From: a virus | DNA: 43,569 nucleotides | Direction: 5' to 3' (one strand) | Virus record (IMG/VR): IMGVR_UViG_3300043464_001446 | Coordinates: 1 to 43,569 of that record | Part shown: piece after piece, positions 18,001 through 25,846 of the stretch | Layout of the letters: every line of letters begins with the position of its first letter | Numbering within the stretch: the first letter of the stretch is position 1 | Translations under genes and position numbers: made by a program | The notes under the pieces: model-generated | Databases searched by the model: none | What the model saw: only the letters and a program-made list of their open reading frames with translations | Told to the model about the DNA's origin: nothing

Positions 18001-19826
18001 GGCAGCTTCGGGCACTCCGGCCCGTCATGGACCCGCTGACCCTCATGTCCGCGTCGGCGTCGCGTCAGCAGTCGCTGCTCATGCGTGCCCGCGCCCTTGA
18101 GACGCTCCGCGAAGGCGGGCTCCTGAAAACCCGTGCCCAGCTTGAGCAGACGATGCCGTCGTTCCAGGACGAGGGCTGGAAGCAGTTGCCCGAGAGCGAG
18201 GAACTGTACGGCAAGTACTCAAAGCGAGTCGGCCCACTGGAGACGGACCAGTTTGGGAACCTGATGTCACGAGAAGAGGAGTGGTTCGTTCACCCCGATG
18301 CCTACAAGTCGGCGACGGAGTTCGACGAGAGCCTGCGCGGCTTCAAGAACCTCGTGGCAAGCCTGTCCCAGCACGGCATCTACAAGGCGTACAACGTCAA
18401 GAAGCTCGGCGAGACGATGGCAAACCCGGCGACGTGGGGCTTGCAGGTCTTCGCCAACATGACGAACATCGCCCTCAAGTCGGGCGTGTCGCCCCTCGCC
18501 CTGCTGAAGTCCGGGCAGTACACGCAGGCGTGGCGGCAGTGGCAGGCGTACCGTGCCGCCCCATACAAGGCGGGAGCGCCGGGCGCCCTCACCGATGCGG
18601 ACTGGATTCGCCGGGGCATTGAGGTCGGCACCGTCGGCTCGGACCAGTTCGGGGCCGAACTCAAGCCGATGGCAGATGCGATGATCAAGGCCAGCCTGGA
18701 GTCGCGCACCTTCGACGGCCTCGGTGGTGGCTTCCTGGGCTTCCTCAAGAAGGGCGCGCGCTTCACCCAGGAGATGTACGCGGGCATTGACTCCATCGCC
18801 AAGCACGGGACGTGGCTGACCCTGATGAAGGACGCCGGCATGGACTTCAAGACCGGCGCCGTCACGGACCTCGCCAAGGCTGACGCCTTCATCAACGGCA
18901 GCCGCCTCCGCCAAGCCGCCTTCGGCACCCGCATCGACTTGTCCGGCCTGTCGCCCCAGCAGATCGGCGACCTCGTACAGAAGGAAGCCGCATGGCGAGT
19001 CAACCGAAGCTTCGCCATGCCGGACCGCCCGGCAGTCGTGGGTGAAGCGGCCGGCCTCGTCAGCACCGCCGGGGTGGGCATGGTCAGCAACGCCTACGCC
19101 CGCATCGGCATGGAGGAGGCGAGGACGTGGGCCATGCTGCCGTACCGCATGGCGTCCGAGCCCGGCGTCGGCGCCGCGACGCTGGCGTGGGGCACGGTCC
19201 TCCTCGGCATGGGGGCGGCGCTTCAGGCCCGCCGCCGTGCGCAGGGGCTCACCGACGAGCAGGTGGACAAGTCCTTCAAGGCCCTGCCCACGAACCTCAC
19301 CGCGTACCGCCCGGCGACCCTCGGCATGTTCGAGTTCGGCGACAAGGGCGAGGTGATGTACCTCAACACGGAGCGGCTCTTTGAGCCCCTCCGCTGGGCC
19401 GCGAAGGACTACCTCGCCCGTCCGCTGGAGGAGCAGGCGATGGGCGATTCTCGCGGGCAGCTCCTCGCTCGCATGGCGTACAATGCCAGCGTCGGCACCC
19501 TCACGGGCACCCTGGCCGAGCCCGCCGCCGACAACCTCGCCCGCTCCGCCGGCCTCCAGTTGTACGAGCGGAGCGTCAAGCCTGAACAGCCGTCGTGGAC
19601 CAACGTCCCCAAGGCCCTGTACGAGTGGATGTCCCCGCCAGTCCTCGACGCCGCGCTGCGCTCGTACCAGCTCGCGAACCGCCCGCAGAACCCCGTCCCA
19701 TACTCGCAGTCCCTCATGCCGCTCATGTCGGCCGGCGCATTCAGCGTCGGCGGGAATCCCGCGAACCAAGCCTCGCGCATGGATTTCCTCGACCGACAGG
19801 AGCAGAAGAACCCTTCAAGGAGATGA
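15003..19826 (+). CDS. Giant internal virion (ejection) protein
   Basis: 1607 residues, the largest gene. It opens with three tandem hexads (GWVDDE, GWVDDG, GWVDEP) at residues 8-25, similar in style to acidic tryptophan repeats seen at the start of some other phage ejection proteins. Residues 35-270 include hydrophobic segments (LPLYLIDAPKSAAKLGIAAR). A proline-rich linker lies at about 615-670, a long helical region follows, and near 1390-1410 there is another hydrophobic stretch (GAATLAWGTVLLGMGAALQA). I see no lytic transglycosylase or RNA polymerase motif. It probably forms the channel across the cell envelope with the two preceding proteins. Confidence 0.7.
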   Translation: MATPGNDGWVDDEGWVDDGGWVDEPATPAPAPAPQAAGPVDYSQYMPAPQETTWTPQQMDAIAPTTPPTQGPMSVAPRFVTNEERLAALTTGLPGGADYRTGPDGKGPVGLGEQAEAAMGIVGSLQQEYIAPPLRAAQKFMREGGSPISGIPGAVERAVGAVAGPDVATAERALTEGILSLPLGPPSEYLTTPEQMRRAKAVADLPPNLGMGDRPVLSGALQSGGEAFAYLPLYLIDAPKSAAKLGIAARGAIAGFFAELADPRREANALRGAVGGAVLGKGLELGFRGGAAAMSRVAREVEAIRTWKIDGLPFGEWAAKQGTVAVVPSTEVKALLDAAPVGDIRAGAKASFMEARRGPHGGIDMRPVQVTPEGKKVGPEAKVDPNATPVQRRSRTPVVAESPEVAAELEALGAPVVRPGKAREMILNPADEGDVLLKEGGSYRTAFDEDGTLRLDALPEGDFLVGRMSETGPVEFRPVKLRNLQIESLRRRDLVVVDTPEGPRFGWDRTLREALPDGTRTNPDERLVVPINPAEKIPNSLTAPIVVGPKQYRLVTSTTEFNDILARRDDLLEAERRAALDAADAAVAVQAQAAGVPVVETPVGPKVAINGTMGGPPPQPPPPGVTPSTASAAPTPVMVGGNGNALPPGAPPTPAPPMPGGNPTGGVIAAVKRAGFGLLDAFIGPTMRGKRGVLTQRQALYAADSAARFKAADVVKNRQGDLIVATWNDHAKWLKSIADKNGGGQQGFAIAKKKLDEARVDLDAALRTGSQDLSGWRQKHPEAAFEMDNFVADWQKGSQEAQAELRRLGWLDEPDIPAPKGLENFTNGLIDDRAYYAQLYLAQMGGPGELSKLVKAKTAEYKSIVDDALQDLELSGPKDWRALSPDEKLARATEAVDRFLGDPDAINKTIVGGAKKSAAGKDALKGKRAGQLPIYAETFNEWAKGQRPAVVDAANRYLRKDITEQQFEAFLKKAGANLAPEDAKFLRAMQEELSESLRPWQLRALRPVMDPLTLMSASASRQQSLLMRARALETLREGGLLKTRAQLEQTMPSFQDEGWKQLPESEELYGKYSKRVGPLETDQFGNLMSREEEWFVHPDAYKSATEFDESLRGFKNLVASLSQHGIYKAYNVKKLGETMANPATWGLQVFANMTNIALKSGVSPLALLKSGQYTQAWRQWQAYRAAPYKAGAPGALTDADWIRRGIEVGTVGSDQFGAELKPMADAMIKASLESRTFDGLGGGFLGFLKKGARFTQEMYAGIDSIAKHGTWLTLMKDAGMDFKTGAVTDLAKADAFINGSRLRQAAFGTRIDLSGLSPQQIGDLVQKEAAWRVNRSFAMPDRPAVVGEAAGLVSTAGVGMVSNAYARIGMEEARTWAMLPYRMASEPGVGAATLAWGTVLLGMGAALQARRRAQGLTDEQVDKSFKALPTNLTAYRPATLGMFEFGDKGEVMYLNTERLFEPLRWAAKDYLARPLEEQAMGDSRGQLLARMAYNASVGTLTGTLAEPAADNLARSAGLQLYERSVKPEQPSWTNVPKALYEWMSPPVLDAALRSYQLANRPQNPVPYSQSLMPLMSAGAFSVGGNPANQASRMDFLDRQEQKNPSRR

Positions 19827-19828
19827 CC

Positions 19829-20179
19829 ATGAAGCGATTCATCCTCGTAACTCTCGCATTCGCATCCGTTGCCCTTGGGGCGGAGTTCCTTCGTGGAACT
19901 CTCTCCGGCACGGGCACGCAGACCCTCAACGTCGGCCCTGGCTCGTCCCGGCTCGCCCTTCAATGCACGACCAACGTCCGGTACAAGCTGAGCCGGGCGG
20001 ACGCCACAGACGCCGGCAACCTCGTCACGGCCAGCGACGCCCTCATCGCCACCGGCGACCCGTACATCATCGACAAGACGAACGCCTATTCCCTGCTGAA
20101 CGTGGCCCACAGTGACATCGCCGCCGACGGCGGCGGCGGGTCGGCCATCTCTTGCTCCGTCTTCGTCAGGAACCCGTAA
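19829..20179 (+). CDS. Exported small beta protein
   Basis: 116 residues. I chose ATG 19829, six bases after AAGGAG, over ATG 19823, which overlaps the previous stop but touches the ribosome site. Residues 1-18 are a Sec signal peptide (MKRFILVTLAFASVALGA). The mature part is short, beta-rich and carries two cysteines (LQCTTN near the front, ISCSVF near the end), enough for one disulfide. It is followed after one base by another exported protein. No family was recognised. Confidence 0.78.
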   Translation: MKRFILVTLAFASVALGAEFLRGTLSGTGTQTLNVGPGSSRLALQCTTNVRYKLSRADATDAGNLVTASDALIATGDPYIIDKTNAYSLLNVAHSDIAADGGGGSAISCSVFVRNP

Positions 20180-20180
20180 C

Positions 20181-21551
20181 ATGACTGCCCTCGTACTTGC
20201 CCTGCTCGGGCAGCTCGGGGGGCCGGTGCCCCCGCAGCTTCTGTGGGACGAGAACGCAGGCTGCTCCCGGACGGGCGGCCGGTGTGGTGTACTTCGGAAC
20301 GGCCGGCCCACGGCCAACTTCGCCTTCTTCGAGTTCGCCCCGTCCAACGGCGCGGGCATGGGCTCCGCGTGCGCTTGCACGACGCCGACGGGCGCGAAGG
20401 GCGAGACGCTGACGTTCACCCGTACAGGCAACGCGACGTGCTCGCGTTCCGGCCTCGCGACGACGGGGATTCAGAACGGCGACCTCGTGACGTGCGCCGC
20501 CAACCAACCCCGCGTGGAGCCGAGCGGTGGAGTGCTGGGCCTGCGGGTTGAGGGGGCGCGGACGAACGAGATTCTACGCTCTCAGGAAATCGACAACGCG
20601 GCTTGGACAAGCGGCGCAGTGGGTGTCGCCGCTCCGACCGTCACCGCGAACGCCGCGACAGCCCCTGACGGAACGGTAACGGCCGAGCGTCTTCAGGTTC
20701 CGTTGACGACGGCCGCCCAGTATTCGTACAGGCTCCAGACGGGTGCGGCCGCCTCTCAACACACAGCCAGCATCTACGTGCGCGGCAACGGCACAAGCGG
20801 CACGATGCACCTGTGGGCAGGCACCACGCCGAACTCGTGCGTCCTGTGCTCCTACGTTTCTGGTTCGTGGTCGCGCTGCTCGACGACAACGCCCGGCAGC
20901 GCGACCTATGGAATCGGTTTTGGCAACGACTCGACCAACGCCGTCTGCGTGGCGGCAGGCGCGGCGCTTTCGGCGCTCGATGTGTTCGTCTGGCAGGGAC
21001 AGGTAGAGAGTTCGGCCGCCTACGCCACCTCGCCAATCCCCACCGTCGCGAGCGCGGTGACGCGGAACGCGGAGGCGGCCGACTTCGTACTGGCGTCTGC
21101 ATTCGCGCCGACCTCCGGCCTTAGCGTTGCGTCGACACAGCAAGTGGCCACCGGCTCGGTGTGGGTGGCTGGCGGCGGGGCGCTGTCGCCGATTCTGACG
21201 ACTGGCGCAGCAGGCGCAGCCATCGGAGCAACCTACTGGTGGCCCTATGTCGGCGGCTCGTTCGTGAACATCGCGGCCGACTCTGGTGGCGTCGTGTCTG
21301 CGGGGCTCGCCACCTACAATCCAAACCTCGCGCTCTCCTTCGGAACGACCGACAGGTTCTCGACGAGCCACACCGGTAGTGCCATTCGCGTCTGTCAGTC
21401 CGGTACGTGCGCGACGAGCGGGGCGAGCACCTTCGGCACTCCGTCGTTCACCCGACTCAAGGTGTTTCCTGCGACTGGGCTCGCATCGAGCCAGACCAGT
21501 TCCATCCTGTCGCGCGTCTGTTTCGACCCCTCGCCATCAAGGTGTGAGTGA
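20181..21551 (+). CDS. Exported receptor-binding or fibre protein with carbohydrate-binding-like module
   Basis: 456 residues from ATG 20181. The start (MTALVLALLGQLGG) is hydrophobic but lacks a basic residue, so it is a weak signal peptide. The segment GVLGLRVEGARTNEILRSQE, followed by AWTSGAVGVAAPTVTANAAT and APDGTVTAERL, is the well-known start of lectin-like modules in phage fibres and particle proteins. Fourteen cysteines, an even number, suggest disulfides. Its stop overlaps the next start. It may bind host surface sugars. Confidence 0.75.
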   Translation: MTALVLALLGQLGGPVPPQLLWDENAGCSRTGGRCGVLRNGRPTANFAFFEFAPSNGAGMGSACACTTPTGAKGETLTFTRTGNATCSRSGLATTGIQNGDLVTCAANQPRVEPSGGVLGLRVEGARTNEILRSQEIDNAAWTSGAVGVAAPTVTANAATAPDGTVTAERLQVPLTTAAQYSYRLQTGAAASQHTASIYVRGNGTSGTMHLWAGTTPNSCVLCSYVSGSWSRCSTTTPGSATYGIGFGNDSTNAVCVAAGAALSALDVFVWQGQVESSAAYATSPIPTVASAVTRNAEAADFVLASAFAPTSGLSVASTQQVATGSVWVAGGGALSPILTTGAAGAAIGATYWWPYVGGSFVNIAADSGGVVSAGLATYNPNLALSFGTTDRFSTSHTGSAIRVCQSGTCATSGASTFGTPSFTRLKVFPATGLASSQTSSILSRVCFDPSPSRCE

Positions 21552-22300
21552 TGAACTCCAAACTCCGAGCACTCGTCGCCAGCGTCGGCCTCTTCATCGT
21601 CGGTGGCGTCAGCTACACCGTTTTCATTCGCACCCCTCCCGGCCAGCCCATCACCAACCTCCGCGACGCGGGCCTCTTCTCCGAGCGCACCGACAGGTTC
21701 GTGCTGGCGTGCCCGGAGAAAATCACCCTCGCGACGCGGAACTACCTCCGCAACAACGGCTACGGCACGTTCGCCGTCGGCAGCATTCACCGAGTGGCGC
21801 GGGTTGTCATCGAGCACACCCTGCCCGACGGCGGGCGCGAGCTGGTCAACCCGTCCCTCGACGTGTTCGCGGTCGAGGACGCGGGTGACGAGGAGGACGA
21901 GACGGACGACTCGTTGCAGTTCCGCACCGACGACTGCTTCCGGCTGGAGTGCAACGACGACAGCGACGCGGGCATCCGCGAGCTGAACTGGCGCCCCGAC
22001 GGCGGCGCGCGGCACCCGTTCCCCGACGGCGGGCCTCGCCCCTGGTGCAACGTCGCGACGCGGCGCGGGCGCATCACCCCGCCGTGTGTCATCCCTGACT
22101 GCTGGACGCTGCCCGACGGCGGATGGAATGACGACGCGGTGGTGGATTGTCGCGGGACGGGGCCGTTCGGCGTGCAGCCGGGTGGGGCTCCTCGTTGGCG
22201 CGGCTGCAACACGACGCCTGCGCAGTTCGCGACGGGTACACAGTGCGTGCCTGTGGAGTGCGGCGTCGTCGCGGGCGACGGCGTCGAGGTGCTCCGATGA
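21551..22300 (+). CDS. Membrane-anchored cysteine-rich PDGG protein
   Basis: 249 residues from ATG 21551 (GTG 21548 just before it is also possible). Residues 7-26 form one membrane helix (ALVASVGLFIVGGVSYTVFI) after a basic start, so the rest should face the periplasm. That part has ten cysteines and four PDGG motifs separated by acidic and proline-rich stretches. This style is common in Myxococcota exported proteins, but I know no function. It overlaps the next small gene through ATGA. Confidence 0.75.
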   Translation: MNSKLRALVASVGLFIVGGVSYTVFIRTPPGQPITNLRDAGLFSERTDRFVLACPEKITLATRNYLRNNGYGTFAVGSIHRVARVVIEHTLPDGGRELVNPSLDVFAVEDAGDEEDETDDSLQFRTDDCFRLECNDDSDAGIRELNWRPDGGARHPFPDGGPRPWCNVATRRGRITPPCVIPDCWTLPDGGWNDDAVVDCRGTGPFGVQPGGAPRWRGCNTTPAQFATGTQCVPVECGVVAGDGVEVLR

Positions 22301-22437
22301 GGCTGGTCGAAGTCGTCGAGGCGGTCGGCGGCTTCGTGGTGACGTGGGCCGTGGCAACCCTCCTTCAGTTGGGGTCGTGCAATGAGTGCAGAGCAGCGAC
22401 CCCGGAGCGGTCACCTGCGGCGCGTACTTCTCGGTAG
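22297..22437 (+). CDS. Small lipoprotein-like peptide
   Basis: 46 residues, starting in an ATGA overlap with the preceding stop. A hydrophobic stretch at residues 9-25 ends in a lipobox-like L25-G26-S27-C28, with a short R/P-rich tail. A lipid-anchored outer-membrane spanin subunit is one option, and the place in a lysis region supports this. It overlaps the next small gene by 56 bases in another frame. Confidence 0.5.
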   Translation: MRLVEVVEAVGGFVVTWAVATLLQLGSCNECRAATPERSPAARTSR

Positions 22438-22543
22438 CGCCTTCGGCTTGGCGACTGCCATCATCTGCCCGCAGTTGCCCGAGGAGGCGCAGATGCCCTG
22501 CCGATTCATGCTGGCCCTCATTCACGCCTGGGTGAACACATGA
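22382..22543 (+). CDS. Small membrane peptide overlapping the previous gene
   Basis: 53 residues from ATG 22382 in a different frame from the 22297 gene. Basic start (RPRSGHLRR), then hydrophobic residues 15-29 (VLLGSAFGLATAIIC) and a short tail. Its stop overlaps the ATG of the next gene (ATGA at 22540), so it is probably translated. The out-of-frame overlap of two small membrane-type genes resembles spanin pairs, though the sizes are smaller than usual. Confidence 0.45.
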   Translation: MSAEQRPRSGHLRRVLLGSAFGLATAIICPQLPEEAQMPCRFMLALIHAWVNT

Positions 22544-23034
22544 GCAAGAGACACATCGTCAGGGCACCGCAGACGGACCGGTACGCCATCGATGTCCCGT
22601 GTAAGCCGGCGGACCTGAACTGCTCGCCGATCGTCCTCGCTGGCCGCTCGTCCAGCCTCATCGTTGAGGCCGGTGCGACGGCGACGCTGGGTGGCTTCAC
22701 TGTGACGCGAGATACGGAATCCATCGTCACGTCGACTTCGCCGTTCACCATCACGCCGAAGCACGACGGTACGTACCTCGTCGTCTTCAGTTCCGTCCTC
22801 GACATCGGCACGGCCTTTGCGGATCGCATAATTGCGTACACCGTTCTCGTCAATGGAGTGTCGGCGGCGTCCATCCCCAAGGCCGCGCGAGTCGGGGGCC
22901 TGCACACGGAACAGATCATCGCCAACCTGCGCATCACGGCCGGACAGCCCGTGACGTTTCAGGTGACCAACTCAGCCGGTGGCAACGTGACGTTCGCCGC
23001 CTTTCAGATCGACTTCATCAACGTGGGGCCGTGA
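22540..23034 (+). CDS. C1q/TNF-like beta-jelly-roll protein
   Basis: 164 residues without a signal peptide. The second half (FTITPKHDGTYLVVFSSVLD, then AYTVLVNGVSAASIP and AFQIDFINV) has the strand pattern of C1q-like domains used as trimeric knobs of phage fibres and decoration proteins. It begins in an ATGA overlap and ends two bases before the lysin gene. It probably trimerises; the receptor is unknown. Confidence 0.6.
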   Translation: MSKRHIVRAPQTDRYAIDVPCKPADLNCSPIVLAGRSSSLIVEAGATATLGGFTVTRDTESIVTSTSPFTITPKHDGTYLVVFSSVLDIGTAFADRIIAYTVLVNGVSAASIPKAARVGGLHTEQIIANLRITAGQPVTFQVTNSAGGNVTFAAFQIDFINVGP

Positions 23035-23035
23035 C

Positions 23036-23581
23036 ATGAGCAACTGGAAGAACGTCGCAGCGTGGGAGCCCATCCTCGTCCCCGGCCGTGAGAAGCCGTG
23101 GGCAGAAAGGCTGGACGCAGTCCTCGATGACCTCGATGTCGTCAGGGCGATCCGGTACGACCCGCAGCCGAAGACGAAGTGCAACATCTACGTCACCGAC
23201 GTGATCCGCAACATGCGGGTGCCGGCGCCGGAGCACTGGATGACGAGCGAGGGCGTGCCGGCCAAGATGGGCCAAGGCATTGAGATGTCCGCGAACCGCC
23301 TGGCCCCGTGGTTCCGCCTGCACGGACCCCGGTACGGGTGGTGGAGCGCGGACGAAGCCACGGCCCGGAACGCGGCGGAGCGCGGGCACCTCGTCGTCGT
23401 GTCGTGGCAGAGCGACGGCCGGCGCGAGCCGGGCCACTGCGCCATCGTCCTCGGGGAACTCGACGGCAAGGCGCGCATCACGCAGGCCGGCGGCTTCAAC
23501 AGCCGGGAATGTCCGCTCTCGGCCGGCTTCGGGAACCGGGGTCCGCTGGAGTTCTGGATTCAGGCGGAGCGAGTCGAATGA
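23036..23581 (+). CDS. Endolysin-like cysteine peptidase/amidase (NlpC/CHAP type)
   Basis: 181 residues without a signal peptide. C49 in KCNIYVTDV sits at the start of a helix, H134 is in EPGHCAIVLGE, and a polar residue in ITQAGGFNS (Q150 or N155) could complete the triad: this is the papain-like amidase pattern of NlpC/CHAP-type cell wall enzymes. It should cut peptide bonds of peptidoglycan. With no signal peptide it would need the holins at 25847-26460 to reach the wall. It overlaps the next gene through ATGA. Confidence 0.7.
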   Translation: MSNWKNVAAWEPILVPGREKPWAERLDAVLDDLDVVRAIRYDPQPKTKCNIYVTDVIRNMRVPAPEHWMTSEGVPAKMGQGIEMSANRLAPWFRLHGPRYGWWSADEATARNAAERGHLVVVSWQSDGRREPGHCAIVLGELDGKARITQAGGFNSRECPLSAGFGNRGPLEFWIQAERVE

Positions 23582-23916
23582 AAGAGGCCCTCATCGAGTT
23601 GCCGGACCAGCCGGTCAACCCCATCAGCACCATCCTCTGGGCAGCCCGCGTCGAGGCCTGGGCAGGCATCGGCGTCCTCGTGGAAAACACGGGCTCCGAG
23701 ACGGTCACGGTCCGCATCGAGACAAGGCTGGCCGACACGGGCGACTACGCCCCCCGGCCCGTCGACGACCTCGTGGACATTGCCGCCGGTGCGGCCAAGC
23801 AGTTCGACGCCGACTCGTCCCTGTCCATGTGGTTTGCCCTCGTCGGCACAGCAACCGGAGCCGGCTCGACTGCCAAGGTGTCCTTGCTTCTCTCTCGCGG
23901 AGGTCGTCCATGGTGA
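23578..23916 (+). CDS. Unknown small beta-rich protein
   Basis: 112 residues from ATG 23578 inside an ATGA overlap with the lysin stop. Sequence such as WAGIGVLVENTGSETVTVRI and SSLSMWFALVGTATGAGS suggests a beta sandwich of the sort found in phage particle proteins. It has neither cysteines nor a signal peptide, in contrast to the flanking exported genes. It overlaps the following gene by seven bases. Confidence 0.7.
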   Translation: MKEALIELPDQPVNPISTILWAARVEAWAGIGVLVENTGSETVTVRIETRLADTGDYAPRPVDDLVDIAAGAAKQFDADSSLSMWFALVGTATGAGSTAKVSLLLSRGGRPW

Positions 23917-24455
23917 TGCTCGTGATGGCTGTGCTGGCGCAGCCCCTCAACCTCAACGCCGGCCCCATCAAGTCCCTCGCCTGCGATGGCGGCCTCGTCT
24001 GCTCCGTCTCGGGCAGCAAGGCGACCATCATCAACACCGTGACGGGGGGCGGCGGGGGCAGTGGGGGCGCCCCTGTCGATGGCGGGTACGTCGTCTGGCA
24101 GTCGGTCGGCTCGACGAACGAGCGCGTGCTGACGGCAGGGACGAACGTCACGCTGGACACCTCGACGCCGGGGCAGCTCATCGTCAACGCCTCGGGCGGC
24201 GGCGGTGGCTCTGTCAACACGGCATCTGGCTCGGCTTCGTTTGACGGTGGCTCGCTCGACGCGCGCACGACCGTCACGGCGGCTTGGGTCACGCCTTCGA
24301 GCGTCATCGTCTGCACGCCCACGGGCGAGGAGGCCAGCGTTGAGGGCCTCGTCACCACAGTGCTCTCTCAAGGCTCGGGTTCTTTCGTCGTTCGCGCGGA
24401 GCCGCGCCACGGCTCACACTGGGGCGCCATGCCCTTCGTCTGCATCGGGAACTAG
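23910..24455 (+). CDS. Exported glycine-rich fibre-like protein
   Basis: 181 residues from ATG 23910 with GCGGAGG six bases ahead. The first 17 residues are hydrophobic (MVMLVMAVLAQPLNLNA) and may be a signal peptide despite the missing basic residue; AGPIK follows, exactly as after the leader of the 12092 gene. Then come a G-rich linker, a fibre-type segment (NERVLTAGTNVTLDTSTPGQ), a second G-rich linker and a C-terminal beta domain. Four cysteines. The fibre motif suggests attachment or decoration. Confidence 0.7.
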   Translation: MVMLVMAVLAQPLNLNAGPIKSLACDGGLVCSVSGSKATIINTVTGGGGGSGGAPVDGGYVVWQSVGSTNERVLTAGTNVTLDTSTPGQLIVNASGGGGGSVNTASGSASFDGGSLDARTTVTAAWVTPSSVIVCTPTGEEASVEGLVTTVLSQGSGSFVVRAEPRHGSHWGAMPFVCIGN

Positions 24456-24457
24456 CC

Positions 24458-25837
24458 ATGCGCATCGCACTCCTCGCCGCACTCCTCGCAAGCTCGGCCT
24501 TCGCCGACGTAACCGTCAACGGCACCGTTCGCGTCGTCGCCGACGGCGGGCTGCAAATCACCGACGAGTTTGGCGACGCGCTCGTCTTCACTGACGAGCG
24601 AATGGACGTTGGACGGGACACGCCGCTGTTCACCGACCGATTCGTCGGCACGGCGGTAGCGTCGAACAACAAATGGATGCAAAGCCTCCTCACGATGACC
24701 GCCCCTGTCAGCGCGGGCGCAATCAACCTCAACGCAGGAGCCTCGGTGCTAGCCAACACCTACGCGACGCTGGCCACCACGCAAAAATACCGCGGCTACG
24801 TCGACGCGGCGCTCGTCGTGCAGGTTCGCGCAAGGCCGGTCAACCTGCCGCAGACGAACGCGGTTGCGGAGATAGGGTTGGGCAACGCCACCGCCAACAC
24901 AGCCCCCACTGACGGCGCGTTTTTCCGGTGGACGAGCAGCGGCGGCTTCGAGTGCGTCATCAGTCGTGGCGGCGTCGAGACGTCGGTGGCCATGACTGCG
25001 CCGACGGCGAACGTCTACTCGATTTTCAGCATCAAAACGAAGGGCGACCGACAGATTTGTCGGTACATCACCCCAAGCACAGGCGCAGACGTGCGCGCAG
25101 TGGTCACCCTCGATGCCGCCGCTCCGAGCGCGTTCAACGAATCGCCGGGCGGGTTGATTCGTCTCTACAACGGCGCGACCTCACCAGCCCTTGCGCCACA
25201 ACTTATCGTCGGTCTTTTCGAGCTGTCCAAAAAGGTTCTCGACGAGGCTCGACCGCCCGAGGTTACGGCGGCCATCGCCGGTCAGTCGGCCGTCACCACC
25301 CCCACGACTGGCGCGCAGGCGGCCAACAACGCCAACAGCGCCGCGCCAGCGAGCGTGGTGCTCAATAACACTGCGGCTGGATACTCGACGCTCGGAGGTC
25401 GGTGGCAGTTCCTGGCGGTGGCGGGTTCCGTAAACGACCTCATCTTGTTCGGTTATCAGGTGCCAACGTCGTACCGGTTCGTTCTGACGGGCATCTCAAT
25501 TTCCACCTGCAACACTGTTCTCGCGGTGGCCACGACGCCAACCGCGTTTGAGTGGAGCCTCGGGGTCAACTCCACCAACGTCTCGCTGGCCACGGCGGAC
25601 GCGACGGGAGCCTCGCCGACGACCGCCCCGCGACGCCTCAGTCTCGGCAAACAGTCTTTGCCCGTCGGCGCGGCACCGGAGCAATGCGCCCCCGACCTAA
25701 TCCGGACTTTTAGCTCTCCGTTGACGGTGGAGTCCGGGCGGTTCCTGCAAATCATCGTGCAAGTGCCCGTCGGCACCGCAACCGCCACGGAGATTTTCCG
25801 AGGCACCGTCACTGTTAACGGCTATTTCGAGCAGTAA
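24458..25837 (+). CDS. Exported fibre-like protein with lectin-type region
   Basis: 459 residues with a clear signal peptide (MRIALLAALLASSAFA, cleavage before D17). The middle (DGAFFRWTSSGGFECVISRG) resembles concanavalin/LamG-type sandwiches, with residues 295-459 forming a second beta domain (FVLTGISISTC, FLQIIVQVPVGT). Four cysteines. The gene uses more A and T than its neighbours. Such two-domain beta proteins are typical of fibre tips, but export is not. Confidence 0.72.
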   Translation: MRIALLAALLASSAFADVTVNGTVRVVADGGLQITDEFGDALVFTDERMDVGRDTPLFTDRFVGTAVASNNKWMQSLLTMTAPVSAGAINLNAGASVLANTYATLATTQKYRGYVDAALVVQVRARPVNLPQTNAVAEIGLGNATANTAPTDGAFFRWTSSGGFECVISRGGVETSVAMTAPTANVYSIFSIKTKGDRQICRYITPSTGADVRAVVTLDAAAPSAFNESPGGLIRLYNGATSPALAPQLIVGLFELSKKVLDEARPPEVTAAIAGQSAVTTPTTGAQAANNANSAAPASVVLNNTAAGYSTLGGRWQFLAVAGSVNDLILFGYQVPTSYRFVLTGISISTCNTVLAVATTPTAFEWSLGVNSTNVSLATADATGASPTTAPRRLSLGKQSLPVGAAPEQCAPDLIRTFSSPLTVESGRFLQIIVQVPVGTATATEIFRGTVTVNGYFEQ

Positions 25838-25846
25838 GGGGCCAGC

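Noticed and set aside
18267-19769. 500-residue minus-strand frame opposite the giant ejection protein
   Set aside because: Shadow frame with no start signal, in a region transcribed to the right.
15003-19826. Possible virion RNA polymerase, because the capsid protein is N4-like
   Set aside because: At 1607 residues the protein is shorter than the N4 enzyme and shows none of the T7-type polymerase motifs.
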